Both the position numbers and the translations under genes were made by a program. A model generated the notes under the pieces. The model did no database searches. It worked only from the letters and a program-made list of their open reading frames with translations, and was not told the origin of the DNA. From Bacteroidales bacterium (GTDB lineage Bacteria > Bacteroidota > Bacteroidia > Bacteroidales > Tenuifilaceae), in NCBI GenBank assembly GCA_003531155.1, contig DQHR01000119.1:1-8267 (forward strand): a stretch of DNA of 8,267 bases, written 5' to 3'. Every line of letters begins with the position of its first letter. The first letter of the stretch is position 1. Positions 1 through 6,225 of the stretch are shown here, piece by piece.

Positions 1-79
1 AATCTTTGTATTGAAGAATATGATTCTAAAAACATCAAGAGAAAGGGGCTTAACAATCATATTCTTCAATACAAAGATT
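1..79. repeat. Perfect 25-base inverted repeat at window edge
   Basis: Bases 1-25 are the exact reverse complement of bases 55-79, separated by a 29-base spacer (26-54). Pairing stops at the inner edge, where C26 faces C54. The outer arm begins at the very first base, so the repeat could be longer outside the window. Both arms lie in the open frame of the partial Fe-S protein gene. A long perfect palindrome in coding DNA that coincides with a sequence end is typical of a fold-back chimera or assembly artefact at a contig end, but a genuine hairpin cannot be excluded. The repeat itself is seen directly; its origin is inferred. Confidence 0.9.
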
Positions 80-426
80 ACCTGAAGGATAAAATGACTA
101 TCAGTGAGATTAGCCCTCGCTCAATGCTTAAACTTGATGAGGACATGGCTAAAGCCATGAAAAAGATGGAGCGATCCAATCGAATTATGTGCTTCTTACC
201 CGGGATAGATTGTGGAAGCTGCGGAGCTCCATCATGCCAAGCGCTTGCAGAAGATATTGTTCAAGGGAAGGCAGCCATCTCGCATTGTATTTTTCTTCAA
301 AAAACAATGGAGCAAACTCGCAAACTAAATCCCGATCATTCATTCAGGATCATGGAGAAAATTTGGGGTAAAGATCGCTTTGAGAAGAATTGTAATAAGA
401 TCGAAAAATCTAAGAGGTATCACTAG
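1..426 (+). CDS. C-terminal part of [FeFe]-hydrogenase-like 4Fe-4S protein (putative sensory hydrogenase), 5' partial
   Basis: The reading frame is open from base 1, so this is the 3' end of a longer gene. The first ATG, at 94, is probably internal. Counting from that Met, the fragment has a charged helix (LDEDMAKAMKKMER, 14-27) and then an Fe-S domain with C40, C43, C48 and C65 in the pattern CxxCGxxxCx16C. This small [4Fe-4S] domain (Pfam FeS type) normally follows the H-cluster domain in the sensory or putative-sensory [FeFe]-hydrogenases of groups C and D. A short basic tail ends the protein. There is no PAS domain after the Fe-S domain, so it resembles forms that lack PAS. The H-cluster domain itself is not visible, so catalytic competence cannot be judged. 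The next gene starts 61 bases later on the same strand, in a context typical of hydrogenase-linked signalling genes. Roughly the first 25 bases may be artefactual because of the inverted repeat. An alternative is a stand-alone 110-residue ferredoxin-like protein starting at 94, which is less likely. Confidence 0.75.
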   Translation, partial: NLCIEEYDSKNIKRKGLNNHILQYKDYLKDKMTISEISPRSMLKLDEDMAKAMKKMERSNRIMCFLPGIDCGSCGAPSCQALAEDIVQGKAAISHCIFLQKTMEQTRKLNPDHSFRIMEKIWGKDRFEKNCNKIEKSKRYH

Positions 427-487
427 TTATTGGCTATTAAGTTAGCATTTTTATAAGGGTTTAAAAGTTGAACAAAAGTTATTTACA

Positions 488-820
488 ATGAAAGTAAAAG
501 AGATTGTTGAGAAGTTAAATCTCAAGATTTACTCAGGAAGCAACGGACTTGAGAAAGAGATAAGTGGTGGCTACGCATCCGACCTACTAAGCGATGTAAT
601 GGGGCATGCAGATAGCAAAAATGCATGGATTACCTTACAAACTCATAAAAATGTTATTGCCATTGCATCTCTTAAAGAATTATCAGCAGTAATTATTGTG
701 AAAGGATTTAAACCCGAAGCTGATACAATTGCGCAAAGCAACGAGGAAGGAATTCCTATTTTAGGTACTGAGAAAGAAACCTTTGAAATAACTGGTCTTT
801 TATACAACCTGATAAAATAA
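488..820 (+). CDS. DRTGG-domain protein, small
   Basis: The product is 110 residues and consists of a single DRTGG-type domain, related to the N-terminal domain of HPr kinase and to domains found with CBS and AAA proteins. The recognisable family pattern is ISGGYASDLLSDVMG (25-39), AWITLQTHKNVIAIASL (46-62), AVIIVKG (67-73) and a C-terminal segment with EGIPIL (87-92). No catalytic kinase domain, cysteine or membrane segment is present, so it is probably a cytoplasmic ligand-binding or protein-interaction module; the ligand is unknown. No Shine-Dalgarno sequence precedes the ATG, which is common in Bacteroidota. The stop codon (818-820) directly abuts the ATG of the PHP gene, so the two are almost certainly co-translated. 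Small DRTGG proteins recur beside [FeFe]-hydrogenase and sensory-hydrogenase genes in anaerobes, which suggests a role in redox or H2 signalling (inference). Confidence 0.8.
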   Translation: MKVKEIVEKLNLKIYSGSNGLEKEISGGYASDLLSDVMGHADSKNAWITLQTHKNVIAIASLKELSAVIIVKGFKPEADTIAQSNEEGIPILGTEKETFEITGLLYNLIK

Positions 821-1561
821 ATGAACCTTTACAAAGCTGATTTGCACATTCATACCGTTTTATCGCCCTGTGGCGATTTGAGTATGAGTCCTCTCAACAT
901 CGTTGAGAAGGCTGCTGCTGTTGGCTTAAATATTATAGGAATTACCGATCATAATAGCACGCTGCATGGCCCTGTAACAAAAAAACTTGCAGAGAAAAAA
1001 GGAATAATGGTTGTGTACGGTGCTGAAGTAACAACAAAAGAAGATATTCATTGTCTTTGCCTTTTTGAAAACGAAGAGCAACGTATAAACTTTCAAGGTT
1101 TTATTGATAGTAATTTACCTAAAATAAAGAATAAAACTTCAATATTTGGACATCAGGTTGTAGTGAACGAAAATGAGGAAATACTTGAAGAAATTGAATC
1201 ATTGCTTATTACGGGCTTAAATGCAAGTATTGATGAAATAGAACGCAAAGTCCATGAACTTGATGGGCTCTTTATTCCAGCACACATAGATCGTCAAAAA
1301 TATAGTTTAACGAGTCAACTTGGTTTTGTTCCAAGTGATTTAAAGTTCGATGCTCTTGAAATTTCAAGAAATATTTCGCTTGAGAAAGCGAACCAAACAT
1401 TCTCATATATCAAGAATGCAAGGTTTATAAGAACATCAGATGCTCATAATATCGAACAAATAGGCTCAAATCCATCAACCATGAAAATGGAAAAATTAAA
1501 CTGGAATGAGTTAAAACTGGCTATACTAGAAACCTGTGGAAGGGAGGTGCTGATATCATGA
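821..1561 (+). CDS. PHP-domain metal-dependent phosphoesterase
   Basis: The 246-residue product is a PHP (polymerase and histidinol phosphatase) domain protein with a full set of likely metal ligands: DLHIHT (H9, H11), D19 in SPCGD, ITDHNS (D43, H44), YGAEVT (E69), H77 in EDIHCL, PAHIDR (H155) and TSDAHN (D207, H209). PHP enzymes use two or three metal ions to hydrolyse phosphomonoesters or phosphodiesters; the substrate cannot be inferred here. An acidic, helix-rich insert lies at about residues 85-145. No signal peptide or membrane segment is seen, so it is cytoplasmic. It starts immediately after the DRTGG stop codon and its last four bases (ATGA) overlap the start of the ATPase gene, so translational coupling is very likely. 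Lying between a DRTGG protein and a GHKL ATPase near hydrogenase genes, it could remove a phosphate or degrade a nucleotide signal in a redox pathway (inference). A role in histidine biosynthesis is unlikely because no his genes are nearby. Confidence 0.87.
   Translation: MNLYKADLHIHTVLSPCGDLSMSPLNIVEKAAAVGLNIIGITDHNSTLHGPVTKKLAEKKGIMVVYGAEVTTKEDIHCLCLFENEEQRINFQGFIDSNLPKIKNKTSIFGHQVVVNENEEILEEIESLLITGLNASIDEIERKVHELDGLFIPAHIDRQKYSLTSQLGFVPSDLKFDALEISRNISLEKANQTFSYIKNARFIRTSDAHNIEQIGSNPSTMKMEKLNWNELKLAILETCGREVLIS
1541..1549 (+). promoter_or_regulatory. Shine-Dalgarno site for the GHKL ATPase gene
   Basis: AGGGAGGTG ends eight bases before the ATG at 1558 and lies inside the 3' end of the PHP gene. 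It supports the ATG in the ATGA overlap as the true start. Confidence 0.7.
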
Positions 1562-2121
1562 AAGATATAGCATTACATATCTTAGATATCATCCAAAATT
1601 CCATTGTTGCTAAGGCTACTTTGATAGAAATCAGCATTGATGAGGATTTTGTTAATGACTCAATTTTAGTTACTATAAAAGACAATGGTTGCGGAATGAG
1701 TAAGAAAATGATTGAAAAGGTATCCGATCCATATACAACAAGCAGAACTACTCGCAAAGTTGGCTTAGGAATTCCTTTACTCAAACAGAATGCCGACAGG
1801 ACTGGTGGGTATTTATCGATAAAATCGGAATTAGAAATTGGAACAACGCTTATCGCCTCATTTAAGCCTTCAAATATCGATTGTTTACCAATGGGTGATA
1901 TTGCTGGTGTAATTTCGTTAACAGTATCGGGAAATCCATCGATAGATTTTATTTACAATCATAAAATTAATGGTAACTTATATACCTTTAGTACAATAGA
2001 GGTTAAAAAAGTTTTAGGCGATGTATCAATCGGTGATCCTTCTATTTCCGTGTATTTGAAGGAGATGATTCAGACTAATTTAGAAGAAATACAAATTGAC
2101 TCAATCGGTTATAAAACATAA
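1558..2121 (+). CDS. GHKL-type ATPase/kinase-like protein without DHp domain
   Basis: The 187-residue protein has a HATPase_c fold at residues 1 to about 103. The motifs are an N box (LDIIQNSIVAKA, N14), a G1 box (DNGCGM, 42-47), a glycine-rich lid with VGLGIPLL (68-75), and a final GT motif (ELEIGTT, 91-97). It lacks a HisKA/DHp phosphotransfer domain, sensor domain and membrane segment, so it is not an ordinary histidine kinase. The organisation resembles anti-sigma-factor kinases or partner kinases. A C-terminal domain (about 104-187) includes GDIAGV (113-118) and NPSIDFIY (126-133) and does not match a fold I can name. It overlaps the PHP gene by four bases and is the last gene before the hydrogenase promoter region. 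In this setting a role in phospho-signalling linked to the hydrogenase-like Fe-S protein is plausible (inference). ATP binding is well supported; kinase activity and target are not. Confidence 0.8.
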   Translation: MKDIALHILDIIQNSIVAKATLIEISIDEDFVNDSILVTIKDNGCGMSKKMIEKVSDPYTTSRTTRKVGLGIPLLKQNADRTGGYLSIKSELEIGTTLIASFKPSNIDCLPMGDIAGVISLTVSGNPSIDFIYNHKINGNLYTFSTIEVKKVLGDVSIGDPSISVYLKEMIQTNLEEIQIDSIGYKT

Positions 2122-2129
2122 CGAGAATC

Positions 2130-2147
2130 ATGTTAATTAACTAACAA
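2130..2147. promoter_or_regulatory. Candidate Rex operator
   Basis: The 18-base palindrome ATGTTAATTAACTAACAA fits the Rex operator form TTGTTAA-N4-TTAACAA (known mainly from Firmicutes) at 12 of 14 half-site positions. It lies seven bases upstream of the putative TAATTTTG promoter element, where a bound repressor would cover the -33 region. Rex is an NADH/NAD+-sensing repressor that controls NADH-linked fermentative and hydrogenase genes, which suits the operon downstream. The palindrome is seen directly; assignment to Rex is inference. The site is made mostly of A and T in an AT-rich gap, so a chance match is possible. Confidence 0.5.
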
Positions 2148-2153
2148 TTGAAA

Positions 2154-2161
2154 TAATTTTG
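2154..2161 (+). promoter_or_regulatory. Bacteroidota-type -7 promoter element for the hydrogenase operon
   Basis: TAATTTTG matches the Bacteroidota -7 consensus TAnnTTTG. It lies 52 bases before the first operon ATG (2214), giving an untranslated leader of about 45 bases. The expected -33 region (about 2131-2135, TGTTA) only weakly resembles TTTG and coincides with the candidate Rex operator. There is no Shine-Dalgarno sequence before the ATG at 2214. Confidence 0.45.
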
Positions 2162-2213
2162 CAATCCCAAATAACAAACTGTTCATTTTAATAAAACTAT
2201 AGTATAACTAAGT

Positions 2214-2606
2214 ATGGCAAAGATTAAATCGTTGGATGATTTAAGGATGATGAAGGAAAGCCTTCAGTCCAAAATCAACCTAAGAGAAAAAGGGGAAGAC
2301 CCCGGAAGCCATGTTCAAATTAAAGTAGCAATGGCAACCTGCGGAATTGCATCAGGTGCAAAAACCGTGATGGAATTCATGATGGAAGAACTTGAAAAAC
2401 GTGGAATTGAATCAGTTATAACACAAACTGGTTGTATGGGTTACTGCTTTGCAGAGCCTACAATTGAAGTAAAACTTCCTGGCAAAGAGCCAGTTGTGTT
2501 TGGCTATGTGGATAATAAAAAGGCTGATGAAATCATCGAGAAGTACATCAAGAATGGCGAGCTCGTTGATGGTATCATCCCTATGAACTATGAGACTATC
2601 GAATAA
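2214..2606 (+). CDS. Thioredoxin-like [2Fe-2S] ferredoxin-domain protein of the hydrogenase operon
   Basis: The 130-residue cytoplasmic protein has a thioredoxin-like ferredoxin domain at about residues 34-115, related to the C-terminal half of NuoE and the N-terminus of HydB. The cysteines are C43 (ATCGIASGAK) and C74 plus C78 (TGCMGYC). In the classic fold the first pair is Cx4C, but here position 48 is glycine, so only three of the usual four ligands remain and no other cysteine exists in the protein. It may bind an atypical cluster, borrow a ligand, or act structurally. As I recall, similar CGIA-type proteins accompany hydABC in other anaerobes, so this is probably a family trait and not a mutation. 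It is the first gene after the promoter region and ends 20 bases before hydB, so it belongs to the operon. A role as an electron-transfer, assembly or accessory subunit is inferred. The N-terminal 33 residues are charged and helical. Confidence 0.8.
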   Translation: MAKIKSLDDLRMMKESLQSKINLREKGEDPGSHVQIKVAMATCGIASGAKTVMEFMMEELEKRGIESVITQTGCMGYCFAEPTIEVKLPGKEPVVFGYVDNKKADEIIEKYIKNGELVDGIIPMNYETIE

Positions 2607-2610
2607 TCGA

Positions 2611-2618
2611 AAAGGAGG
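2611..2618 (+). promoter_or_regulatory. Strong Shine-Dalgarno site for hydB
   Basis: AAAGGAGG lies eight bases before the hydB ATG (2627). This is a near-perfect anti-Shine-Dalgarno match in a window where other starts lack one. It fixes the start and suggests strong translation. Confidence 0.8.
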
Positions 2619-2626
2619 ATACCCTA

Positions 2627-4420
2627 ATGGCAAAGTATAAAATGCACGTACTCGTTTGTGGAGGAACAGGTTGTAAAGCCTCGGCAAGCGATTCAATTAT
2701 CGAAAAATTTAAATCAGAATTAACTGCTAAAGGACTTGATAACGAGGTTCAAGTTATCCTTACAGGTTGTTTTGGATTTTGTGAAAAAGGCCCTATCGTA
2801 AAAGTTTTACCTGACAATACATTCTACACACAGGTTAAACCCGAAGATGTTGCTGAAATAGTTGCAGAACATTTAGTAAAAGGTCGTAAAGTAAATCGCC
2901 TTTTATATGTTGACCCAAAGAGCAATGAGCACGTAAGTGACTCAAAGCATATGGGTTTCTACCGTAAGCAGATTAGAATCGCTTTACGTAACTGCGGTTT
3001 CATCAATCCTGAAAACATCGACGAGTATATCGCTCGCGATGGATACTATGCAATTGGTAAAGTATTAAAAGAATATACTCCTGCTCAAACCATCGATATC
3101 ATTAAGAAATCTGGTTTACGTGGTCGTGGAGGTGGAGGTTTCCCTACCGGTTTAAAATGGGAGATTGCTAGCAAAAATGCTGCCGATCAAAAATATGTAG
3201 TTTGTAATGCTGATGAGGGCGACCCAGGAGCATTCATGGATCGTTCGGTACTTGAGGGTGATCCACACTCAGTACTTGAGGCAATGGCAATTTGCGGTTA
3301 CTGTATTGGCGCAACTAAAGGTGTTATTTACATTCGCGCTGAGTACCCACTTGCTATTACCCGTCTTAAAATAGCAATCGACCAAGCTCGTGAATACGGT
3401 TTACTTGGTAAAGATATCATGGGTTCAGGATTTGATTTTGATATTACTCTACGCTACGGTGCTGGTGCATTTGTTTGCGGTGAGGAAACATCTCTTATCC
3501 ACTCAATGGAAGGTTTACGCGGTGAGCCTACCAACAAACCACCTTTCCCAGCAGAAAGCGGTTACCTAGGAAAACCAACCAACGTTAACAACGTTGAGAC
3601 TTTTGCTAGCGTTCCTGTAATCATTCTTAAAGGTGCTGAATGGTTTGCATCTATCGGTACTGAGAAATCAAAAGGAACAAAAGTATTTGCTCTAGCAGGT
3701 AAAATCAACAACGTAGGTTTAATTGAGGTTCCAATGGGAACAACCCTTCGCGAAGTTATCTTTGAGATTGGTGGTGGTATCAAAAATGGTAAGAAATTTA
3801 AAGCTGCTCAAACCGGTGGTCCATCGGGTGGATGCTTAACTGAAAAACATCTTGATACTCCTATTGACTTTGATAACCTGATTGCTGCTGGCTCAATGAT
3901 GGGTTCTGGTGGTATGATTGTTATGGACGAAGATGATTGCATGGTTTCAATTGCAAAATTCTTCCTTGATTTTACAGTTGAAGAGAGCTGCGGAAAATGT
4001 GCTCCTTGCCGTATTGGTAACAAGCGTTTATATGAGATACTTGAGCGTATTACCAATGGTGAAGGCACAATGGAAGAACTTGAGCGCTTACGCAACCTAA
4101 GCTTAGTTATTAAGGATACTTCGCTTTGCGGTTTAGGACAAACATCTCCAAACCCTGTATTATCTACAATGGATAACTTCTATCATGAGTATCTTGCTCA
4201 CGTAAATGATAAGAAATGTCCTGCAGGCCAATGTAAATCGCTAATGCAGTATGTAATTGAACCTGAGGCTTGCGTTGGTTGTACTGCTTGTGCTCGCAAT
4301 TGTCCTGTTAACGCAATCACTGGTGAGCGTAAAAAACCACATGTTATTGATACAGCAATTTGTATCAAGTGCGGTGCTTGTATCGAGAAATGTAAATTTA
4401 ATGCTATCAGCATCAAATAA
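2627..4420 (+). CDS. hydB: NAD-linked [FeFe]-hydrogenase subunit HydB (NuoF-like, FMN/NADH)
   Basis: The 597-residue subunit is expected to carry the NADH site, FMN and Fe-S clusters of the HydABC complex. Domains in order: a thioredoxin-like [2Fe-2S] domain with C11, C16, C48 and C52; a NuoF core with the NADH/FMN glycine-rich loop GLRGRGGGGFPTGLKW (163-178), NADEGDPGAF (194-203) and GAGAFVCGEETSLI (278-291); a NuoF-type [4Fe-4S] site ESCGKCAPC (C455, C458, C461) with C501; and a C-terminal double-[4Fe-4S] ferredoxin (C549, C552, C555, C559 and C579, C582, C585, C589). H525, C531 and C536 (CPAGQC) lie just before the ferredoxin and probably form part of the zinc site seen in HydABC structures (family knowledge, residues inferred). 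All key residues are present and the length is normal. The extra N- and C-terminal Fe-S domains separate it from plain NuoF of complex I. Strong codon bias (GGT, CGT, GCT) suggests high expression. Confidence 0.95.
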   Translation: MAKYKMHVLVCGGTGCKASASDSIIEKFKSELTAKGLDNEVQVILTGCFGFCEKGPIVKVLPDNTFYTQVKPEDVAEIVAEHLVKGRKVNRLLYVDPKSNEHVSDSKHMGFYRKQIRIALRNCGFINPENIDEYIARDGYYAIGKVLKEYTPAQTIDIIKKSGLRGRGGGGFPTGLKWEIASKNAADQKYVVCNADEGDPGAFMDRSVLEGDPHSVLEAMAICGYCIGATKGVIYIRAEYPLAITRLKIAIDQAREYGLLGKDIMGSGFDFDITLRYGAGAFVCGEETSLIHSMEGLRGEPTNKPPFPAESGYLGKPTNVNNVETFASVPVIILKGAEWFASIGTEKSKGTKVFALAGKINNVGLIEVPMGTTLREVIFEIGGGIKNGKKFKAAQTGGPSGGCLTEKHLDTPIDFDNLIAAGSMMGSGGMIVMDEDDCMVSIAKFFLDFTVEESCGKCAPCRIGNKRLYEILERITNGEGTMEELERLRNLSLVIKDTSLCGLGQTSPNPVLSTMDNFYHEYLAHVNDKKCPAGQCKSLMQYVIEPEACVGCTACARNCPVNAITGERKKPHVIDTAICIKCGACIEKCKFNAISIK

Positions 4421-4432
4421 TTAGGGGTTAAA

Positions 4433-6208
4433 ATGGAAACAATAAAACTAACAATTGATAATAAGCCTGTAGAGGTACCCGCAGGGACTTCGGTTTATCA
4501 GGCAGCAAAAAACCTTGGGATTGATATTCCTGTACTTTGTTACATGAATCTTCATGATCTAGGAATTGAGAATAAACCTGCTGGATGTCGTATTTGCGTT
4601 GTTGAAGTTGAAGGTAGAAGAAATTTAGCACCAAGTTGCTCAACAACCTGCGCTAACGGAATGGTTGTTAAAACCCATTCAACCCGCGTAATCAATGCAC
4701 GCCGCACTGTAATGGAATTAATCCTATCAGACCATCCAAAAGATTGCTTAACCTGTCCTAAGAGCGGTAATTGCGATTTACAGGATATGGCAGTTAAAAT
4801 GGGCGTTCGCAACATTCCAGGTCAAGCATACGCTGAGATGTCGACCTATAAAACAGACTTCTCTCCTTCTATCATCCGTGATATGGACAAATGTATCATG
4901 TGCCGTCGTTGTGAAACCATGTGTAACGATTTCCAAACCGTTGGCGCATTGAGCGGTGTTAACCGTGGATTTTCAGCAGTAGTTGCACCTGCATTTGAGC
5001 AAGACTTAGAAAAATCACCTTGTACATATTGCGGTCAGTGCGTGGCAGTTTGCCCAACTGGTGCATTAACCGAGGTTGACCATACTCCAAAGGTAATTCG
5101 TGCTTTAGCAGATCCAACTAAAACCGTTCTAGTTCAAACAGCTCCTGCTGTTCGTGCTGCGCTAGGTGAAGAGTTTGGTCTTGAGGCTGGTACTAGCGTT
5201 ACCGGTAAAATGGTTGCTGCGCTTCGTCAAATCGGTTTCGATTACATCTTCGATACAGACTTTGCTGCTGACTTAACCATTATGGAGGAAGGTACTGAGC
5301 TACTTACCCGTTTAGGCAAGCATTTAAGTGGCGATAAGGATGTTAAACTTCCAATTTTAACTAGCTGCTGCCCAGGTTGGGTAGGTTTCTTTGAGCATAA
5401 CTATTCAGATATGCTTGACGTACCTTCAACTGCTAAATCACCACAGCAGATGTTTGGTGCTATTGCAAAGAGCTACTTTGCTGAAAAGTTAGGTAAAAAA
5501 CGTGAAGAGCTAGTTGTTATTTCAGTTATGCCTTGCTTAGCTAAGAAATACGAATGCCAACGCGATGAGTTTAAAGTTGATGGTAACCCAGATGTTGACT
5601 TTTCAATTTCAACCCGTGAATTAGCTCACTTAATTAAGGAGTTCAATATTAACTTTAACGAACTTGCCGACGAAGATTTCGACAGACCAATGGGTGAATC
5701 AACTGGTGCATCTGTAATATTTGGTGCAACTGGGGGTGTTATAGAGGCTGCAACACGTACTGCTTACGAGATTCACACTGGTAAGAAACTTGAAAAAGTT
5801 GACTTCCATGAGCTACGCGGTATGGAAGGAATTCGTTCTGCAACCATCGATTTCAATGGTTTACCAATTAACATCGGTATTGCTCACGGATTAGGTAATG
5901 CAAGAAAATTACTTGATCAAGTTCGTGCTGGCAAAACAAACTACCATGCTATTGAGATTATGGCCTGTCCAGGTGGATGTATCGGTGGCGGTGGACAACC
6001 ACTTCACCATGGTGATACATCGGTGCTAAAAGCTCGTACAAAAGCAATTTATAGCGAAGATACGAATAAAGTAATTCGTAAATCGCACGAAAACCCATAT
6101 ATCATTAAACTCTACGAAGAGTTCCTAGGAAAACCAATGAGCCATAAAGCTCACGAGTTACTCCACACACACTACTTCGATAAGAGCAGCAAGGATATAT
6201 TTATTTAA
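4433..6208 (+). CDS. hydA: [FeFe]-hydrogenase catalytic subunit HydA (group A3 type)
   Basis: The 591-residue catalytic subunit reversibly converts protons and electrons to H2 at the H-cluster. Fe-S relay: plant-type [2Fe-2S] with C36, C52, C55 and C69; a His-Cys [4Fe-4S] site (H101, C105, C108, C114); and two ferredoxin-type [4Fe-4S] sites (C154, C157, C160, C164 and C197, C200, C203, C207). H-cluster motifs are intact: L1 TSCCPGW (310-316; C312 proton-transfer, C313 ligand), L2 MPCLAKKYE (366-374; C368) and L3 MACPGGCIGGGGQP (510-523; C512, C516). A small-subunit-like tail occupies about 530-591. The L3 proline after C512, where monomeric enzymes have histidine, is usual in multimeric NAD-linked enzymes. 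The protein lacks the extra C-terminal cluster domain of the longer Thermotoga HydA. It starts 12 bases after hydB with an AGGGG element at 4423-4427. Together with HydB and HydC this is probably electron-bifurcating/confurcating, using NADH and reduced ferredoxin; bifurcation is inferred from subunit composition. No signal peptide is seen, so it is cytoplasmic. Maturases HydEFG must be encoded elsewhere. Confidence 0.96.
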   Translation: METIKLTIDNKPVEVPAGTSVYQAAKNLGIDIPVLCYMNLHDLGIENKPAGCRICVVEVEGRRNLAPSCSTTCANGMVVKTHSTRVINARRTVMELILSDHPKDCLTCPKSGNCDLQDMAVKMGVRNIPGQAYAEMSTYKTDFSPSIIRDMDKCIMCRRCETMCNDFQTVGALSGVNRGFSAVVAPAFEQDLEKSPCTYCGQCVAVCPTGALTEVDHTPKVIRALADPTKTVLVQTAPAVRAALGEEFGLEAGTSVTGKMVAALRQIGFDYIFDTDFAADLTIMEEGTELLTRLGKHLSGDKDVKLPILTSCCPGWVGFFEHNYSDMLDVPSTAKSPQQMFGAIAKSYFAEKLGKKREELVVISVMPCLAKKYECQRDEFKVDGNPDVDFSISTRELAHLIKEFNINFNELADEDFDRPMGESTGASVIFGATGGVIEAATRTAYEIHTGKKLEKVDFHELRGMEGIRSATIDFNGLPINIGIAHGLGNARKLLDQVRAGKTNYHAIEIMACPGGCIGGGGQPLHHGDTSVLKARTKAIYSEDTNKVIRKSHENPYIIKLYEEFLGKPMSHKAHELLHTHYFDKSSKDIFI

Positions 6209-6213
6209 TTTAC

Positions 6214-6218
6214 GGAGG
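6214..6218 (+). promoter_or_regulatory. Shine-Dalgarno site for hydC
   Basis: GGAGG lies seven bases before the hydC ATG (6226), in the 17-base gap after the hydA stop codon. It supports the chosen start. Confidence 0.75.
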
Positions 6219-6225
6219 ATAGGAA

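Noticed and set aside
94..426. ATG at 94 as the true start of the first gene, with AAGGAT just upstream
   Set aside because: The frame is open to base 1, and this Fe-S domain normally sits at the C-terminus of a much longer hydrogenase-like protein, so the gene is better treated as 5' partial.
433..446. Short hairpin GCTA-N6-TAGC followed by ATTTTTAT after the first gene, as a terminator
   Set aside because: Only four base pairs with an AT-rich stem; too weak to call, and the downstream genes look like the same transcription unit.
2198..2203. TATAGT as a sigma70-type -10 element
   Set aside because: It is only ten bases from the ATG at 2214 and has no -35 partner; the TAATTTTG element fits Bacteroidota better.
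2412..4646. Minus-strand open frames opposite the ferredoxin, hydB and hydA genes
   Set aside because: They are antisense to strongly conserved coding sequence, have no recognisable domains and no start signals, and arise from codon bias on the plus strand.
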